Source: Hoylesella shahii DSM 15611 = JCM 12083
GTDB taxonomy: Bacteria; Bacteroidota; Bacteroidia; Bacteroidales; Bacteroidaceae
NCBI RefSeq assembly: GCF_000613445.1
Contig: NZ_BAIZ01000022.1
Span: 1 to 59,006, forward strand
Direction: 5' to 3'
DNA length: 59,006 nt
Shown here: piece after piece, positions 38,398 to 48,025 of the stretch
Layout: each line of letters opens with the position of its first letter
Numbering within the stretch: the first letter of the stretch is position 1
Program-made: the position numbers and the translations under genes
Notes under the pieces: model-generated
What the model was told of the DNA's origin: nothing
Seen by the model: the letters and a program-made list of their open reading frames with translations, nothing else
The model's database searches: none

Positions 38398-38529
38398 ATG
38401 CATTTTGTAGCAAAACGCATCGCAATATGCAGCAAAACACATTGCATTTAGCAGCAAAACGCAAGGCGTTTAGCACCAAAACGCAGTGCTAAATGCTGCA
38501 AAACGCGAGACAAAATGTAGCAAAACACA
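38398..38529. repeat. Array C: six 22-bp units, 11-bp half-sites
   Basis: Units start at 38398, 38420, 38442, 38464, 38486 and 38508. The second half of each unit is almost invariant: AGCAAAACGCA, AGCAAAACACA, AGCAAAACGCA, ACCAAAACGCA, TGCAAAACGCG, AGCAAAACACA. The first halves vary more (ATGCATTTTGT, TTGCATTTAGC, GTGCTAAATGC). It lies in a 1.35-kb gap between the convergent M6 protease and uvrD genes. Outside the MITE, this array and its box, the gap is AT-rich with nothing recognised. Confidence 0.92.
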
Positions 38530-38763
38530 CAAAAAGCCATAAAAAACGGCGTTTTAAGCGCTATTTATAGGCAAATTGACCATTTTAGACAAGAAACTAC
38601 TTGTTGGCTTTTAGCGGTTAATTTTGTGAGATCTTCATCCCTAAAACCTGCTATATAGCACATATTTTCACGTTATTTCTCGTAAACAAATGGTTATCAA
38701 TAAATTATAAACTTAAAAAATACTCGCAAAAATCCAGCCACCTCCCAAACATTTTATGGCGAA

Positions 38764-38782
38764 GCCAGTCATAATGTTAAAG
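38764..38782 (-). other. Companion box of array C
   Basis: Plus strand GCCAGTCATAATGTTAAAG, close to GGCACTCATAATGTTAAAT beside array A and on the same side, 235 bp after the array. A nearby TACTCGCAAAAATCC may be the degenerate second piece. Confidence 0.5.
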
Positions 38783-38939
38783 TATAGTAAAATATTTTGA
38801 CAACTCGCACAAAACAATACTGCATATTCTACTTGGGAACATAATACGACAGCCCAAGTTATAAGGGCATACTGAAATCACAATACACTAAAAAATATAA
38901 GCCAAAGCATGTGATAGAGACAAGAAAACTACCATTCTC

Positions 38940-41409
38940 TTAACCAATCACCTTAAACTTAGCATACTTCAACAACAGTTTCTTAGAGCCTGCATGCTTA
39001 AAATTCACTGTCATTTTAGCATTTTCGCCCGCATCTTCCAAGGATTCAATAGTGCCAACACCAAACCTTTCGTGTTCGATAACACAACCTTCGACAAGGG
39101 CTTTACCGCTGTTATCGTGCATCACTTCGGCAGGAGAAGCAGTTCTCGAGGAATGATTAATAACCTGCGACACCTTTTTAAGATTAGCCCCACTGGCAGC
39201 AAGCCTGCGTTTAAAACTATCCGACAAGGGGTCGACGGCCTTTTCGGGCTGTCGTGGGCGAGCAGGGTTGGGTATTGGGTCGGCCATAAACTGACTGGCA
39301 ACTGGTTTTGAATTGAGAAAACGAGGATTACCAAAACGTTTTTCTCCGTCAACCATCTCGCCCCAACCACTATTATAGCGCGAAGTGGGCACATCATCTT
39401 GGTGCAAACGTCGTTCTAATCTTTGCGCAGACAAGTCTGCCATGGGGTTTTGAACATTGAGCAAAGAGGGGTCGATGTCGCGAATAAAGCGGCTAGGCGT
39501 GTCGAACTCCATCCTACCAAAGCGAAAACGATTTTTGGCACACGTTAAAATGCAATGCTTTTCGGCCCGCGTGATGGCCACATAAAGCAGTCGGCGTTCT
39601 TCTTCGAGCTGTCGGGGCGAGTCTGTTGAACGAGGACTAGGGAAGATATTTTCTTCCAATCCCACCACAAACACAGTTGGAAACTCCAACCCTTTTGCCG
39701 AATGCACCGTCATTAGTACCACTCTACTTTCGTCGTCGCCCTCACTATCGAGGTCGGAAAGCAACGAAACCTCTTGCAAATAATTGCTTAAAAACACCTC
39801 GTCTTCGTTTCCTTCCTCGCGTCTTATCTCCACAAACTCTTTCAATCCGCCCACAAACTCCTGCAAGTTTTCTTGTCTAGAAAGCTGTCGGCATCGCTTG
39901 CACCATAGAGGTCGGCCTGAATGCCACTCTCTTTAATGATTTTCATTCCCAGTTCGTAGGCATCAAGTTTGTCTAACTGGGCCACAAAGCCATTCACCAA
40001 GTCGCGAAAATTCAACAACTTGGTCCATGTGCCTTTGTTTACATCAAGCTGAAAGCGAGTAGGTTGTGATAGAATGTCCCAACAGCTAACACCATTATTC
40101 TGTGCAGCCATGGTAATTTTGCCCAAAGTGGTATCACCAATTCCACGTGCAGGATAGTTAACAATGCGTTTAAAAGCCTCCTCGTCGTCGGTGTTCATGG
40201 CCAATCTAAAGTAGGCGATAATATCTTTTATCTCCTTTCTTTGATAAAAACTTAATCCGCCATAGATGCGGTAAGGAATGCTTTGTCTGCGCAATTCCTC
40301 TTCGAACGAACGACTTTGCGAGTTTGTTCTGTACAAGATGGCAAAGTCGCTATATTCGCCATCCTCGGTTTTTTTTAGGCGTTTGATATCGTTGCACACC
40401 ACAAGCGCCTCCTCCTTATCCGAATACACAGGTTTGAGGATGAGCTTTTCTCCCTCGTCGTTTTGGCTAAACACATCCTTCTTTATCTGTCTTTGGTTGT
40501 GACTAATAAGGCTATTAGCCGCATTCACAATGTTTTGTGTGGAGCGATAGTTTTGTTCAAGCTTAAAAAGACGTGTCTCGGGGAACTGCTGTTGAAAGTC
40601 TAATATATTGTCGATGTCGGCACCTCTGAATCCATAAATACTCTGTGCATCGTCGCCAACCACACAGATGTGCCGATGCTCTTTTGTAAGTTGCGTTACT
40701 ATGAGCTGTTGCACGTGGTTGGTGTCTTGATACTCATCAACCAAAACATATTGGAAACGCTGTGCATAATCCTTCCTAACCTCCTCGTGTTCAGTAAAAA
40801 GTCGGTAGGTTAGCACCAACAAATCATCAAAATCCATGGCATTAGCAATCGGCAGCGTTGCATATAAGCAGCATACACTTTGTGAATAGCCGGCAAACGT
40901 TCGCGCGAATCTCTCAACATCAGTTCAGAATTAGCCGCATAGGCATCGGGCAAGATGAAATGATTTTTGGCCATTGATATGCGCGAATGCACCATTGCAG
41001 GCTTATACAACTTATCGTCTAGCTTCATTTCCTTGCAGATGGTTTTGATAAGCGAGCGCGAGTCGGTTTCATCGTATATGGTAAAATTGGAAGAAAAGCC
41101 AATATGATGCGCCTCGGCACGCAAAATACGGGAGAAGATGGAGTGGAAAGTACCCATAAAAAGGCGCTTTGAATGCTCGTGTCCAACGAGGTCGCCAATA
41201 CGTGTTTTCATCTCTTTGGCCGCCTTATTAGTAAAGGTAAGGGCCAAGATGTTCCACGGTTTAAGACCCATTTGCAACAAATGGGCTATCTTAAAGGTAA
41301 GAACGCGGGTCTTACCCGAACCAGCACCAGCAATAACTAGCTGTGGTCCATCGGTATAAACCACAGCCTCGCGCTGACTTTCGTTTAGTTTTTCAAGCAA
41401 TTTTTCCAT
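38940..41409 (-). CDS. UvrD/PcrA-type ATP-dependent DNA helicase, two frame breaks
   Basis: About 823 residues joined, from ATG at 41409 (MEKLLEKLNESQREAVVYTD). Walker A is AGAGSGKTR, motif Ia LALTFTNKAAKEM, motif II VDEYQDTN, motif III VGDDAQSIYGFRGAD, motif IV LEQNYRST and motif V/VI VLMTVHSAKGLEF with VAITRAEK. The C-terminal tail ends in a Tudor-like HERFGVGTIESLEDAG. Breaks lie near 40850 and 39879, each fixed by one base (RIANAMDFDDLL and SFL-RQENLQEFV). It unwinds DNA in repair and replication restart. Confidence 0.92.
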
Positions 41410-41443
41410 CTTCAAGTGTACTTAAGGGCTATGTTATCCCCAT

Positions 41444-42181
41444 TTATTTCTTCTTCCTATAAACGCCACCACTGGCCGTATTGGGGTTATAGTCTTCGCC
41501 TTCTTTGGGGAACGAAGGCATAAAACGCATATTCAGCATTATCTGATTTTGCCGTTTACGCATATAAGGAGAGGGGTATTTTGAGCTGAACTTTCTGGGA
41601 TTGGGCAAGGTTGCAGCCACAAGAGCACATTGCGCACGAGTCAAATTATTTGCCGTAGTTCCGAAATTGTATTCGGCAACGGCGTCTGCTCCATAGATAC
41701 CGTCGCCCATTTCGATAGAATTGAGATACACCTCCATGATACGTTGCTTGCTCCACATTAGTTCAATAAGAGCAGTGAAATACATTTCGAACCCTTTTCT
41801 TATCCACGAACGGCCTGGCCAAAGAAACACATTCTTAGCCGTTTGCTGACTAATGGTGCTGGCACCAAGCTTCTTTCCGCCTTGCATATTGCGTTTGGCA
41901 GCTTTCTGTATGGCGTCAAAATCAAACCCGTGGTGCAATAAGAACCGCTGATCTTCGCTCGCCATCACCGCTACAGGCAAATGAGGAGAGATTTTATCCA
42001 ACGAAACCCAATGGTGATGCATGGTAAGACTTTTTCCATCTGCCAATTGTTCGCCACAACGAATAAACATCAGAGGCGTGAAAAACACGGGTACAAAGCG
42101 CAAAACCACCACCGCAAGGATGGTAGAACTGAAAAATAAGGCGGCAGTCCACCTCAACAGCTTAAATATTATCTTCTTCAT
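41444..42181 (-). CDS. mtgA: Monofunctional peptidoglycan glycosyltransferase
   Basis: 245 residues. One N-terminal transmembrane helix ([20 protein letters not shown]) precedes a GT51 domain: [16 protein letters not shown] contains the catalytic Glu, [15 protein letters not shown] and [17 protein letters not shown] are further family motifs, and [13 protein letters not shown] closes it. No penicillin-binding domain follows, so it is the monofunctional MtgA type, polymerising lipid II at the inner membrane. It is 34 bp after uvrD in the opposite direction of reading order (uvrD lies downstream). Confidence 0.93.
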   Translation of the reverse strand: MKKIIFKLLRWTAALFFSSTILAVVVLRFVPVFFTPLMFIRCGEQLADGKSLTMHHHWVSLDKISPHLPVAVMASEDQRFLLHHGFDFDAIQKAAKRNMQGGKKLGASTISQQTAKNVFLWPGRSWIRKGFEMYFTALIELMWSKQRIMEVYLNSIEMGDGIYGADAVAEYNFGTTANNLTRAQCALVAATLPNPRKFSSKYPSPYMRKRQNQIMLNMRFMPSFPKEGEDYNPNTASGGVYRKKK

Positions 42182-42441
42182 AAGCTTCCATATAAAACTT
42201 TTCTATAACCTCAACGCCACATATCAAAGCCAAGTTTATACCTTAAGCATCGGCGCAGCTGTTCTTCTTTTTAGAAACATAGGCTCTTTTTTCCACGAGT
42301 AAAATACCAATCGGCCTTCAAATCCCCAAGAGCGATAGTTCAGAATAAAATCTAAGTAGATGCAGGAGATATTGTTTAAAAGCAGCCTAACAGGAAATGA
42401 GGCACATCACAGAAGCAATGTATCTGCGTGGCCAAACCCAT

Positions 42442-42539
42442 TGGGAGATGATGCCCCTTTATTAACGTGGAAAGGCACGAAAGAAAAGACATCATCTCCC
42501 ATTAAATATTGGTCAATGCAGCTTCTCTTTCGTGCCTTT
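42442..42539. promoter_or_regulatory. Interleaved inverted repeats, pseudoknot-like 3' element
   Basis: Arm A TGGGAGATGATG (42442-42453) pairs with CATCATCTCCCA (42490-42501), 12 bp perfect. Arm B AAAGGCACGAAAGA (42471-42484) pairs with TCTTTCGTGCCTTT (42526-42539), 14 bp perfect. The order A-B-A'-B' means the two stems interlock. It begins 28 bp after the stop of the minus-strand OmpA lipoprotein gene, where the B stem alone would act as a terminator. The rest of the 385-bp gap 42182-42566 shows nothing else. Confidence 0.8.
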
Positions 42540-42566
42540 TTGGCAATTATGCCATTGGCACAAGCC

Positions 42567-43244
42567 TTATTTCAATGTTCCGTTGTTTGCAGCGTCTACC
42601 ATTGCCTTGCTTGCATAGAGATAAACTTCTACGCGACGGTTTTGCTGTCTACCAGCAGCAGTGGCATTGCTAGCCACAGGGTCAGAGCTTCCCTTGCCTT
42701 CAACCTTTTGGAATTGACTGTAGGGAACGCCACAAGAAGTAAGGTAGTTAACCACGCTTTGTGCACGGCTGTTGCTCAAAGGGATATTGATACCGTCGTT
42801 ACCTGTATTGTCGGTGTGGCCGTAGATATCAACATGGCAGTCGCCATTCTCTTTAAGTACCTGTGAGAACTTGGCCAATTCGCTTTTAGAAGTTTTGTTA
42901 AGCGTTGACTTGTTGGTTGCAAATAGGATGCCCGAATCGAAAGTTACCTTAACGGCTTTCAATCCGTTGGCGTCGGTTACTTCTTCAACTTTAGCGTTCT
43001 TCACTTGTTCTGCGGTGCGTTTAGCCACCTTATCCATGTGCTTTCCAATCATTGACCCAGCTGCAGCACCAACAGTGGCACCCACAACAGAACCAACAAC
43101 TGTGTTACCAGCTACGTTTCCAATTACTGCTCCTAAGAGTGCTCCGCCACCAGTACCGATAAGCGTGCCTGTTCCTTGCTTTGTTTGGCAGCCAAACACC
43201 AATGAAAGACACATCAAAAGTGTCATCAATTTCATTTTCTTCAT
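42567..43244 (-). CDS. OmpA-family lipoprotein with glycine-zipper segment
   Basis: 225 residues. Lipobox LVFGC with Cys19. Residues about 25-70 form a glycine-zipper helix (GGALLGAVIGNVAGNTVVGS). The C-terminal OmpA domain has VTFDSGILFATNKSTLNK, VDIYGHTDNTGNDGINIPLS and the peptidoglycan-binding SNSRAQSVVNYL with GRQQNRRVEVYLY. It is the YiaD/Pal-like architecture linking the outer membrane to the cell wall. Monocistronic. Confidence 0.92.
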   Translation of the reverse strand: MKKMKLMTLLMCLSLVFGCQTKQGTGTLIGTGGGALLGAVIGNVAGNTVVGSVVGATVGAAAGSMIGKHMDKVAKRTAEQVKNAKVEEVTDANGLKAVKVTFDSGILFATNKSTLNKTSKSELAKFSQVLKENGDCHVDIYGHTDNTGNDGINIPLSNSRAQSVVNYLTSCGVPYSQFQKVEGKGSSDPVASNATAAGRQQNRRVEVYLYASKAMVDAANNGTLK

Positions 43245-43280
43245 AAATCTCTAACTATGTTTTAAATTCAATCGTTGGTG

Positions 43281-43288
43281 CAAAGATA
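43281..43288 (-). promoter_or_regulatory. -7 promoter box (TATCTTTG) for OmpA lipoprotein
   Basis: Minus-strand TATCTTTG, 36 bp before the start. The 403-bp gap 43245-43647 holds only this and the box at 43605. Confidence 0.6.
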
Positions 43289-43604
43289 CGTCTTTTTATT
43301 GTGTTGTTACACTATTTGCAACATTTTTTATCAATTTTGTTTGGTGAGAGTGGTGCTTTGGGGGAAGCTTTTAACAACTAAAATCTGTACTTCCGAGAAC
43401 GTAAAGGTGTGCTGCTTAAGAAAAGTGCAAAATGTATAACTAACGCTTAAAGCGCCTTTACACAACAAACAAGTTGATAATCTGCAGTAAACAGAGGCCC
43501 GTTTACATGCCAAACGCACCGAAAAATTAAAGAATTAAGACAAAGAAATCCGTGAGAAACACAAAAAAATGCTAACGACATGCGTTAATAACAAGGAAAA
43601 AGAT

Positions 43605-43612
43605 TACTTTTG
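43605..43612 (+). promoter_or_regulatory. -7 promoter box (TACTTTTG) for TlpA-like gene
   Basis: TACTTTTG, 35 bp before the ATG at 43648. Confidence 0.6.
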
Positions 43613-43647
43613 CATACAAAGCAACATACAAATAAAACACTATCAAT

Positions 43648-44196
43648 ATGAATATGAAGTATATACGCAGGGCTACAATGGCTCTATTGGCTGCCTTCTC
43701 AATGTGGAGCTACACAGCAAAGGCACAACAAGCAACAGAAATGGACTATGATGCGCAATACGCAACCGAACTAGTAAAGCCCGGAACAAAGGCTCCCGAC
43801 TTTGAGCTTAACTCGCCTGATGGAAAGAAAGTGAGCTTAAGCCAGTTTAAAGGTAAATATGTGGTGCTGGACTTTTGGGCTTCGTGGTGTCCTGATTGCC
43901 GTAAAGATGCGCCGAACATTGTTGCCATGTACAACAAGTATAAGGATAAAGGGGTGGCCTTTGTGGGCGTATCGTTCGATACAGATGTAGCTCAATGGAA
44001 AGCCGCTATCGAGAAATACGGCATGAAATATGCCCATGTTAGCGAACTAAAGAAAATGCGCGAAGCAAATATCTCTAAAGCCTATGGCGTTAAATGGATT
44101 CCTTCAATGGTGCTTGTAGACCCGCAAGGCAAGGTGGTTATGGGCACTGTGCTATCAACAAAACTAGAGAAAGAACTGGAAAAGCTTTTTAAATAA
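43648..44196 (+). CDS. Periplasmic TlpA/ResA-like thioredoxin
   Basis: 182 residues with a signal peptide ending YTAKA-QQ. The AhpC/TSA-thioredoxin domain includes KPGTKAPDFELNSPDGKKVS, the active site FWASWCPDCRKDAP (C-P-D-C) and the cis-proline region GVKWIPSMVLVDPQG. It probably reduces disulfides in the periplasm. The C-P-D-C centre is less common than C-P-P-C or C-P-H-C. A rhodanese lipoprotein gene follows after 211 bp, suggesting a shared thiol-redox theme. Confidence 0.9.
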   Translation: MNMKYIRRATMALLAAFSMWSYTAKAQQATEMDYDAQYATELVKPGTKAPDFELNSPDGKKVSLSQFKGKYVVLDFWASWCPDCRKDAPNIVAMYNKYKDKGVAFVGVSFDTDVAQWKAAIEKYGMKYAHVSELKKMREANISKAYGVKWIPSMVLVDPQGKVVMGTVLSTKLEKELEKLFK

Positions 44197-44407
44197 ACGC
44201 TCTTTTGGCTTTAGGCCTATGCTTTGAACATTGAGAGAACATTGTAAATCCAAAACATAAACACTGGCATACAATATTAAAACACGACTTGAGTTGTTTG
44301 TAACCAGACCAATAGGAACTGATAACGCGGAGATTTGCTAACCAACATCCCCTACTCCATGCACTTTGGGCAACAAACACCAAGCCCAAACATAAAAAGA
44401 CTTGAAA

Positions 44408-44827
44408 ATGAACAGGCAGAAGATATCAACAACACCATCAGGTATAAAAAAAATAGCACTTATTATTATGTCCATCTGGAGTATTTTACTCGGTGCGTGC
44501 GCCCAAAGCACGTTCACCAACGTAGACGTTAATGGCTTTGAAAAGGCCATTAAGAACGACTCTGTGCAAATATTAGACGTTCGAACCAGCGAAGAGTTTG
44601 CCGAAGGCCACATTAAAGGGGCTATTCAGGTAGACGTTTTCAGTGCTAACTTCTTGGCCGATGCTGAAAGTAAGCTGAAAAAAGACAGAACTGTGGCAGT
44701 GTATTGTCGCAGTGGAAAGCGCAGCGCCAATGCTGCAAATCAGCTTACAAGCAAAGGTTTTAAGGTGATAAACCTTGAAGGAGGCATCATGGCATGGATT
44801 GCTAACAAGAAAGAAACGGTGAAATAA
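44408..44827 (+). CDS. Rhodanese-like lipoprotein
   Basis: 139 residues from ATG at 44408; a TTG six bases earlier is also in frame but less likely. Lipobox SILLGAC, then one rhodanese domain with ILDVRTSEEFAEGHIKGAIQ and the active loop VYCRSGKRSANAA, whose Cys would carry a persulfide. It acts in the periplasm. Its place after a TlpA-like thioredoxin suggests sulfur or thiol handling. Confidence 0.88.
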   Translation: MNRQKISTTPSGIKKIALIIMSIWSILLGACAQSTFTNVDVNGFEKAIKNDSVQILDVRTSEEFAEGHIKGAIQVDVFSANFLADAESKLKKDRTVAVYCRSGKRSANAANQLTSKGFKVINLEGGIMAWIANKKETVK

Positions 44828-44928
44828 AGGCTCATTCTGTCGCCTTTGGACTCACATGTTAAGCTATTGCGCCGCTTCTTCTGTGTTTTGCAGACCAGCA
44901 TAGGCGCATTTGAGCAATGAAACCAAAC

Positions 44929-44969
44929 AAAACGGTGGAACTATCATAAGCGATAGTTCCACCGTTTTA
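44929..44969. terminator. Bidirectional terminator
   Basis: AAACGGTGGAACTATC / GATAGTTCCACCGTTT, a 16-bp perfect stem with a 6-nt loop, between the convergent rhodanese and helicase genes. Confidence 0.9.
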
Positions 44970-45018
44970 TTTTAGGGGTTACGGCATAGTCGTAAAATGA
45001 CTATTACCCTAGGTGCGC

Positions 45019-46344
45019 TTATTTCACTTCTTCAACAATAGTTTTCACGCCCTTTATCTTTTCGCCAGCCACATCGGCCAACAAACGTTTTACTTTATTT
45101 CTACTAACAGCCACGTAGGCATAACGTTCTTTCACGTCGATACGTCCAATATCATCGTTGTTGAGATGTCCTTTTTTGCAGAGAAAGCCCAAAATATCGC
45201 CCTTACTAATCTTGTCTTTCTTACCCTTCCCTATATATAAGGTGGCCATTCGAGGCATTTGGGGCATACCAACTGCATCGGTTAAGGCGAAAGGTTGCAC
45301 CTCTGTATCAACGTATTCGGGAATTTGTTCGCCCGAAGAAAGGATAAAATACCCATTTCCACGTTTGTCCCAGCGTGCTGTTCTACCAATACGATGAGTG
45401 TAAGCATCAGGAGTTTCGGGAAGATGATAATGCACAACGTGGCGCACATCATCGATATCCAAACCGCGCGAAGCTAAGTCGGTGCACACCAAAACATTGG
45501 CGCTACCATTAGAAAAACGATAAAGCGCAGCTTCACGAGCATCCTGTTCTAGTCCGCCATGAAACAAACTGGTAACAAATCCCTTCTCCATCAAGAACAT
45601 ATTGGTACGCTCTACACTTTCGCGATGATTGAGAAAAACAATGGTACTGTCGCCATTAAACGCCATCAAGAGCCGATACAGGGCCTCAAGTTTATCTTTG
45701 GAGTCGCTTTTAACTTCATAAACAGCAATGCGCTGTTTCACTTTTTCGGCCTCATCAACAAAGTCTATGCACGTAAGTTTGGTGCTCTGTACAAACAAAG
45801 GAATGCGAGGTGAGTTGGTGGCCGACAACAAAACGCGTCGTTGCACACGTGGAAGTGCGGCCAATGCGGTGCGCATTTCGTTTTCAAACCCCATGTCTAA
45901 GCACTTGTCAAACTCGTCGATAACGAGCAAACGCACATCATCGGCCAAGATATTACCTTTTGCCAGGTGGTCGTTTAATCGTCCAGGAGTGGCAAACACC
46001 ACTTGCGGGCGAAGCTGTTTCAAAGCTCTATGCTCTTCCATTGCCGTGCGTCCGCCATAACAAGCCATGCCTCGCACCGCTCCCACATCAGCCAACACCT
46101 GCTGCGACTGCAACGCCAATTCGCGTCCAGGCACAATTACCACAGCCTGCACGTTGTCGTTGTGGGGATTAATCATTTCTGCCAGTGGTAAAAGATAAGC
46201 AAGCGTCTTACCGGTACCTGTGGGCGAGAGCACCACCACATCACCTTTGCCATCTTTCATGGCATCGGCCGTGGCCATTTGCATTTTGTTAAGACTTTCA
46301 ACGCCCAGTTTTTGGAAGGCTTTCGCCAAGTCTATCTTATTCAT
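45019..46344 (-). CDS. DEAD-box RNA helicase, DbpA-like
   Basis: 441 residues. Q-motif region GVESLNKMQ, Walker A VLSPTGTGKTLAYLLP, TPGRL, motif II VIDEFDK (D-E-F-D rather than D-E-A-D), SAT, the RecA2 motifs VFLNHRESVER, VCTDLASRGLDI and HRIGRTAR. The C-terminal 75 residues (KKDKISKGDILGFLCKKGHL onward) match a DbpA-type RNA-binding domain, so ribosome assembly is the probable role. The D-E-F-D motif is common in Bacteroidetes members of the family as far as I recall. A 32-bp tandem repeat lies just upstream. Confidence 0.88.
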   Translation of the reverse strand: MNKIDLAKAFQKLGVESLNKMQMATADAMKDGKGDVVVLSPTGTGKTLAYLLPLAEMINPHNDNVQAVVIVPGRELALQSQQVLADVGAVRGMACYGGRTAMEEHRALKQLRPQVVFATPGRLNDHLAKGNILADDVRLLVIDEFDKCLDMGFENEMRTALAALPRVQRRVLLSATNSPRIPLFVQSTKLTCIDFVDEAEKVKQRIAVYEVKSDSKDKLEALYRLLMAFNGDSTIVFLNHRESVERTNMFLMEKGFVTSLFHGGLEQDAREAALYRFSNGSANVLVCTDLASRGLDIDDVRHVVHYHLPETPDAYTHRIGRTARWDKRGNGYFILSSGEQIPEYVDTEVQPFALTDAVGMPQMPRMATLYIGKGKKDKISKGDILGFLCKKGHLNNDDIGRIDVKERYAYVAVSRNKVKRLLADVAGEKIKGVKTIVEEVK

Positions 46345-46360
46345 TGTTATGAGTCTATGG

Positions 46361-46656
46361 GTTGGGAAGTTTATAAGTTTATGAGTTTATGAGTTGGGAA
46401 GTTTATAAGTTTATGAGTTTATGAGTTGGGAAGTTTATAAGTTTATGAGTTTATGAGTTGGGAAGTTTATGAGTTTGAGAGCTTGTGAGTTATTGAGTTG
46501 GGAAGTTTATGAATATATAAAGTCGTCAATTGGAGTGTGTATAAGTTTAAAAGTTTTTTCTACTTTGAAAGTAAATAACTGCGTGAGTTTATTGCCATCT
46601 AGCCAAGCAACTCACAAACTTACCAACTCAGAAACTCATAAACTCATCAACTTGCC
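46361..46656. repeat. 32-bp tandem repeat with inverted partner
   Basis: Three perfect 32-bp copies start at 46361, 46393 and 46425, and a diverged fourth starts at 46457. Each copy opens GTTGGGAAGTTTATAAG and closes TTTATGAGTTTATGA. At 46610-46656 the complement returns (ACTCATAAACTCATCAACTT), so a long imperfect hairpin is possible. The block lies in the 317-bp gap between the helicase start and the end of the TPR gene, both minus strand, and may vary in copy number. Confidence 0.85.
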
Positions 46657-46661
46657 TAATT

Positions 46662-47867
46662 CTATTTCGTTGCTTTCATCAGCCTATCCATCTCTTCAAA
46701 CTCTTTACCCATATTCAAGTTAAGGTAAATATTGTAGAGTGGCAACAACCAACGACTCTCGTCTTTGGGTGCAAGTCGGCGGTATTGTTCCATATAAGGC
46801 AGCGCACTGCGATAGCTAGCTGCCACCTTTTTCTTTAAGTCGCGCGATGTACGTGCCGTTTTCTCTTGTTCAACGGCTCTATTGAAATAAGCCAAACCAG
46901 CATTTAAGTACACTTCGGGCACCTCTTTGTTTTTAGCTATGATGCTATCACACAATGCAATGCATGCATCGTATTGGCCAAGGTTTAAAAGAATGGTAGA
47001 CTTTGCCACACGCAACCACAGATGTTCGGGCATGGCCGCAAGAGCTTGGTCGACATAACTGTTAGCCGAAGTCCAATTATTGTCTTTCGAATAATATTCA
47101 ATCAAATGCGTGTAGAAATATGTTTGTGTGGGATAATCCTGAAATCCCTGTTTCAGCACGGCCATATACCTCTCCAAATCGTTCTGTAACAGATACACAT
47201 CTGCTAGATATTGCAATAGGTATTCGTGGCGTTCCTTATCTTTTTCAGCCAAAGGAAGATAGCGCAAAGCCAGTTCTGGCTTGCGTAATTTATATCCGCA
47301 ATACACCGAATAGAAAGCTGCGCGTGGCAGTTGTGGGTCGGTATTGAGGATGTTGTAACCCGTAAAGATGGGGGTTTGGGCACAATCGATGTACAGCGAG
47401 AAGAACTCAAAAGCCTTATCGTACATCTTTTTGCTCATAAAATAAGTACCACCAAAGAAGAGGTTAGGCTTATATGTGAACAGTTCTTCGGCATGTTTCT
47501 TACGATATTTAATTTTGTTTTCGTTGCCATTAGCGTTCACACGCTCTACCGAGTCGATGCTTTCTAGCGTTAGACACATCTTCTTGGTGAGGTTATACAT
47601 GGTTACGGTGTCGGCAGTTTGCTGCAAGTACAATCTTTCGTTGCCTTGTTCGTACTTCTTTTTTATCACATCGAAAAGCAACAACCATGTTTTAACGTCT
47701 TTCCGATTATCAGGTTTAGCCAACACATCATTCATGATGCGTTCTGCTTTATCTAACTCTTTTCCCGTTTTTAGGGATGTTTTCACCTGCTGTAGCTCCT
47801 TCTTAATAGAAGCAGAAGCTGCCGTGGTTATCACTGATAATAACAATATAAAGTAAAATCTGTTCAT
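46662..47867 (-). CDS. TPR-repeat exported protein
   Basis: 401 residues. Signal peptide (MNRFYFILLLSVITTAASA), then helical repeats with TPR-like features, e.g. AFEFFSLYIDCAQTP, YLLQYLADVYLLQNDLERYM, WTSANSYVDQALAAMPEHLW and YLNAGLAYFNRAVEQ. It is probably a periplasmic scaffold. It resembles its upstream neighbour at 48026-49252 in length, repeat type and the way both end (EFEEMDRLMK / TKDLESLLNK), suggesting a tandem duplication. Confidence 0.8.
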   Translation of the reverse strand: MNRFYFILLLSVITTAASASIKKELQQVKTSLKTGKELDKAERIMNDVLAKPDNRKDVKTWLLLFDVIKKKYEQGNERLYLQQTADTVTMYNLTKKMCLTLESIDSVERVNANGNENKIKYRKKHAEELFTYKPNLFFGGTYFMSKKMYDKAFEFFSLYIDCAQTPIFTGYNILNTDPQLPRAAFYSVYCGYKLRKPELALRYLPLAEKDKERHEYLLQYLADVYLLQNDLERYMAVLKQGFQDYPTQTYFYTHLIEYYSKDNNWTSANSYVDQALAAMPEHLWLRVAKSTILLNLGQYDACIALCDSIIAKNKEVPEVYLNAGLAYFNRAVEQEKTARTSRDLKKKVAASYRSALPYMEQYRRLAPKDESRWLLPLYNIYLNLNMGKEFEEMDRLMKATK

Positions 47868-47969
47868 TCAGATAAATCTATTTTACGCCTTCTTAATACT
47901 AGGCGACTAATATTCGCCACACCCTAATAATGCGAGCGATGGTTTAAGAAGTATGAAAAAACAAATGCA

Positions 47970-48009
47970 AAGCACAGAACCAGAGCCCCACGGCCATGGT
48001 TCTGTGCTT
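47970..48009 (-). terminator. Terminator between the two TPR genes
   Basis: AAGCACAGAACCA (47970-47982) / TGGTTCTGTGCTT (47997-48009), a 13-bp perfect stem 17 bp after the upstream TPR gene. Confidence 0.8.
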
Positions 48010-48025
48010 ATTCATACTACTTTTA

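Noticed and set aside
39842..40850. Programmed frameshifting in uvrD or other broken genes
   Set aside because: No shared slippery site or downstream structure; breaks occur in many unrelated genes and are almost all one-base deletions.
42360..42866. A 168-residue plus-strand open frame
   Set aside because: It crosses the interlocking repeats and lies antisense to the well-supported OmpA lipoprotein gene.
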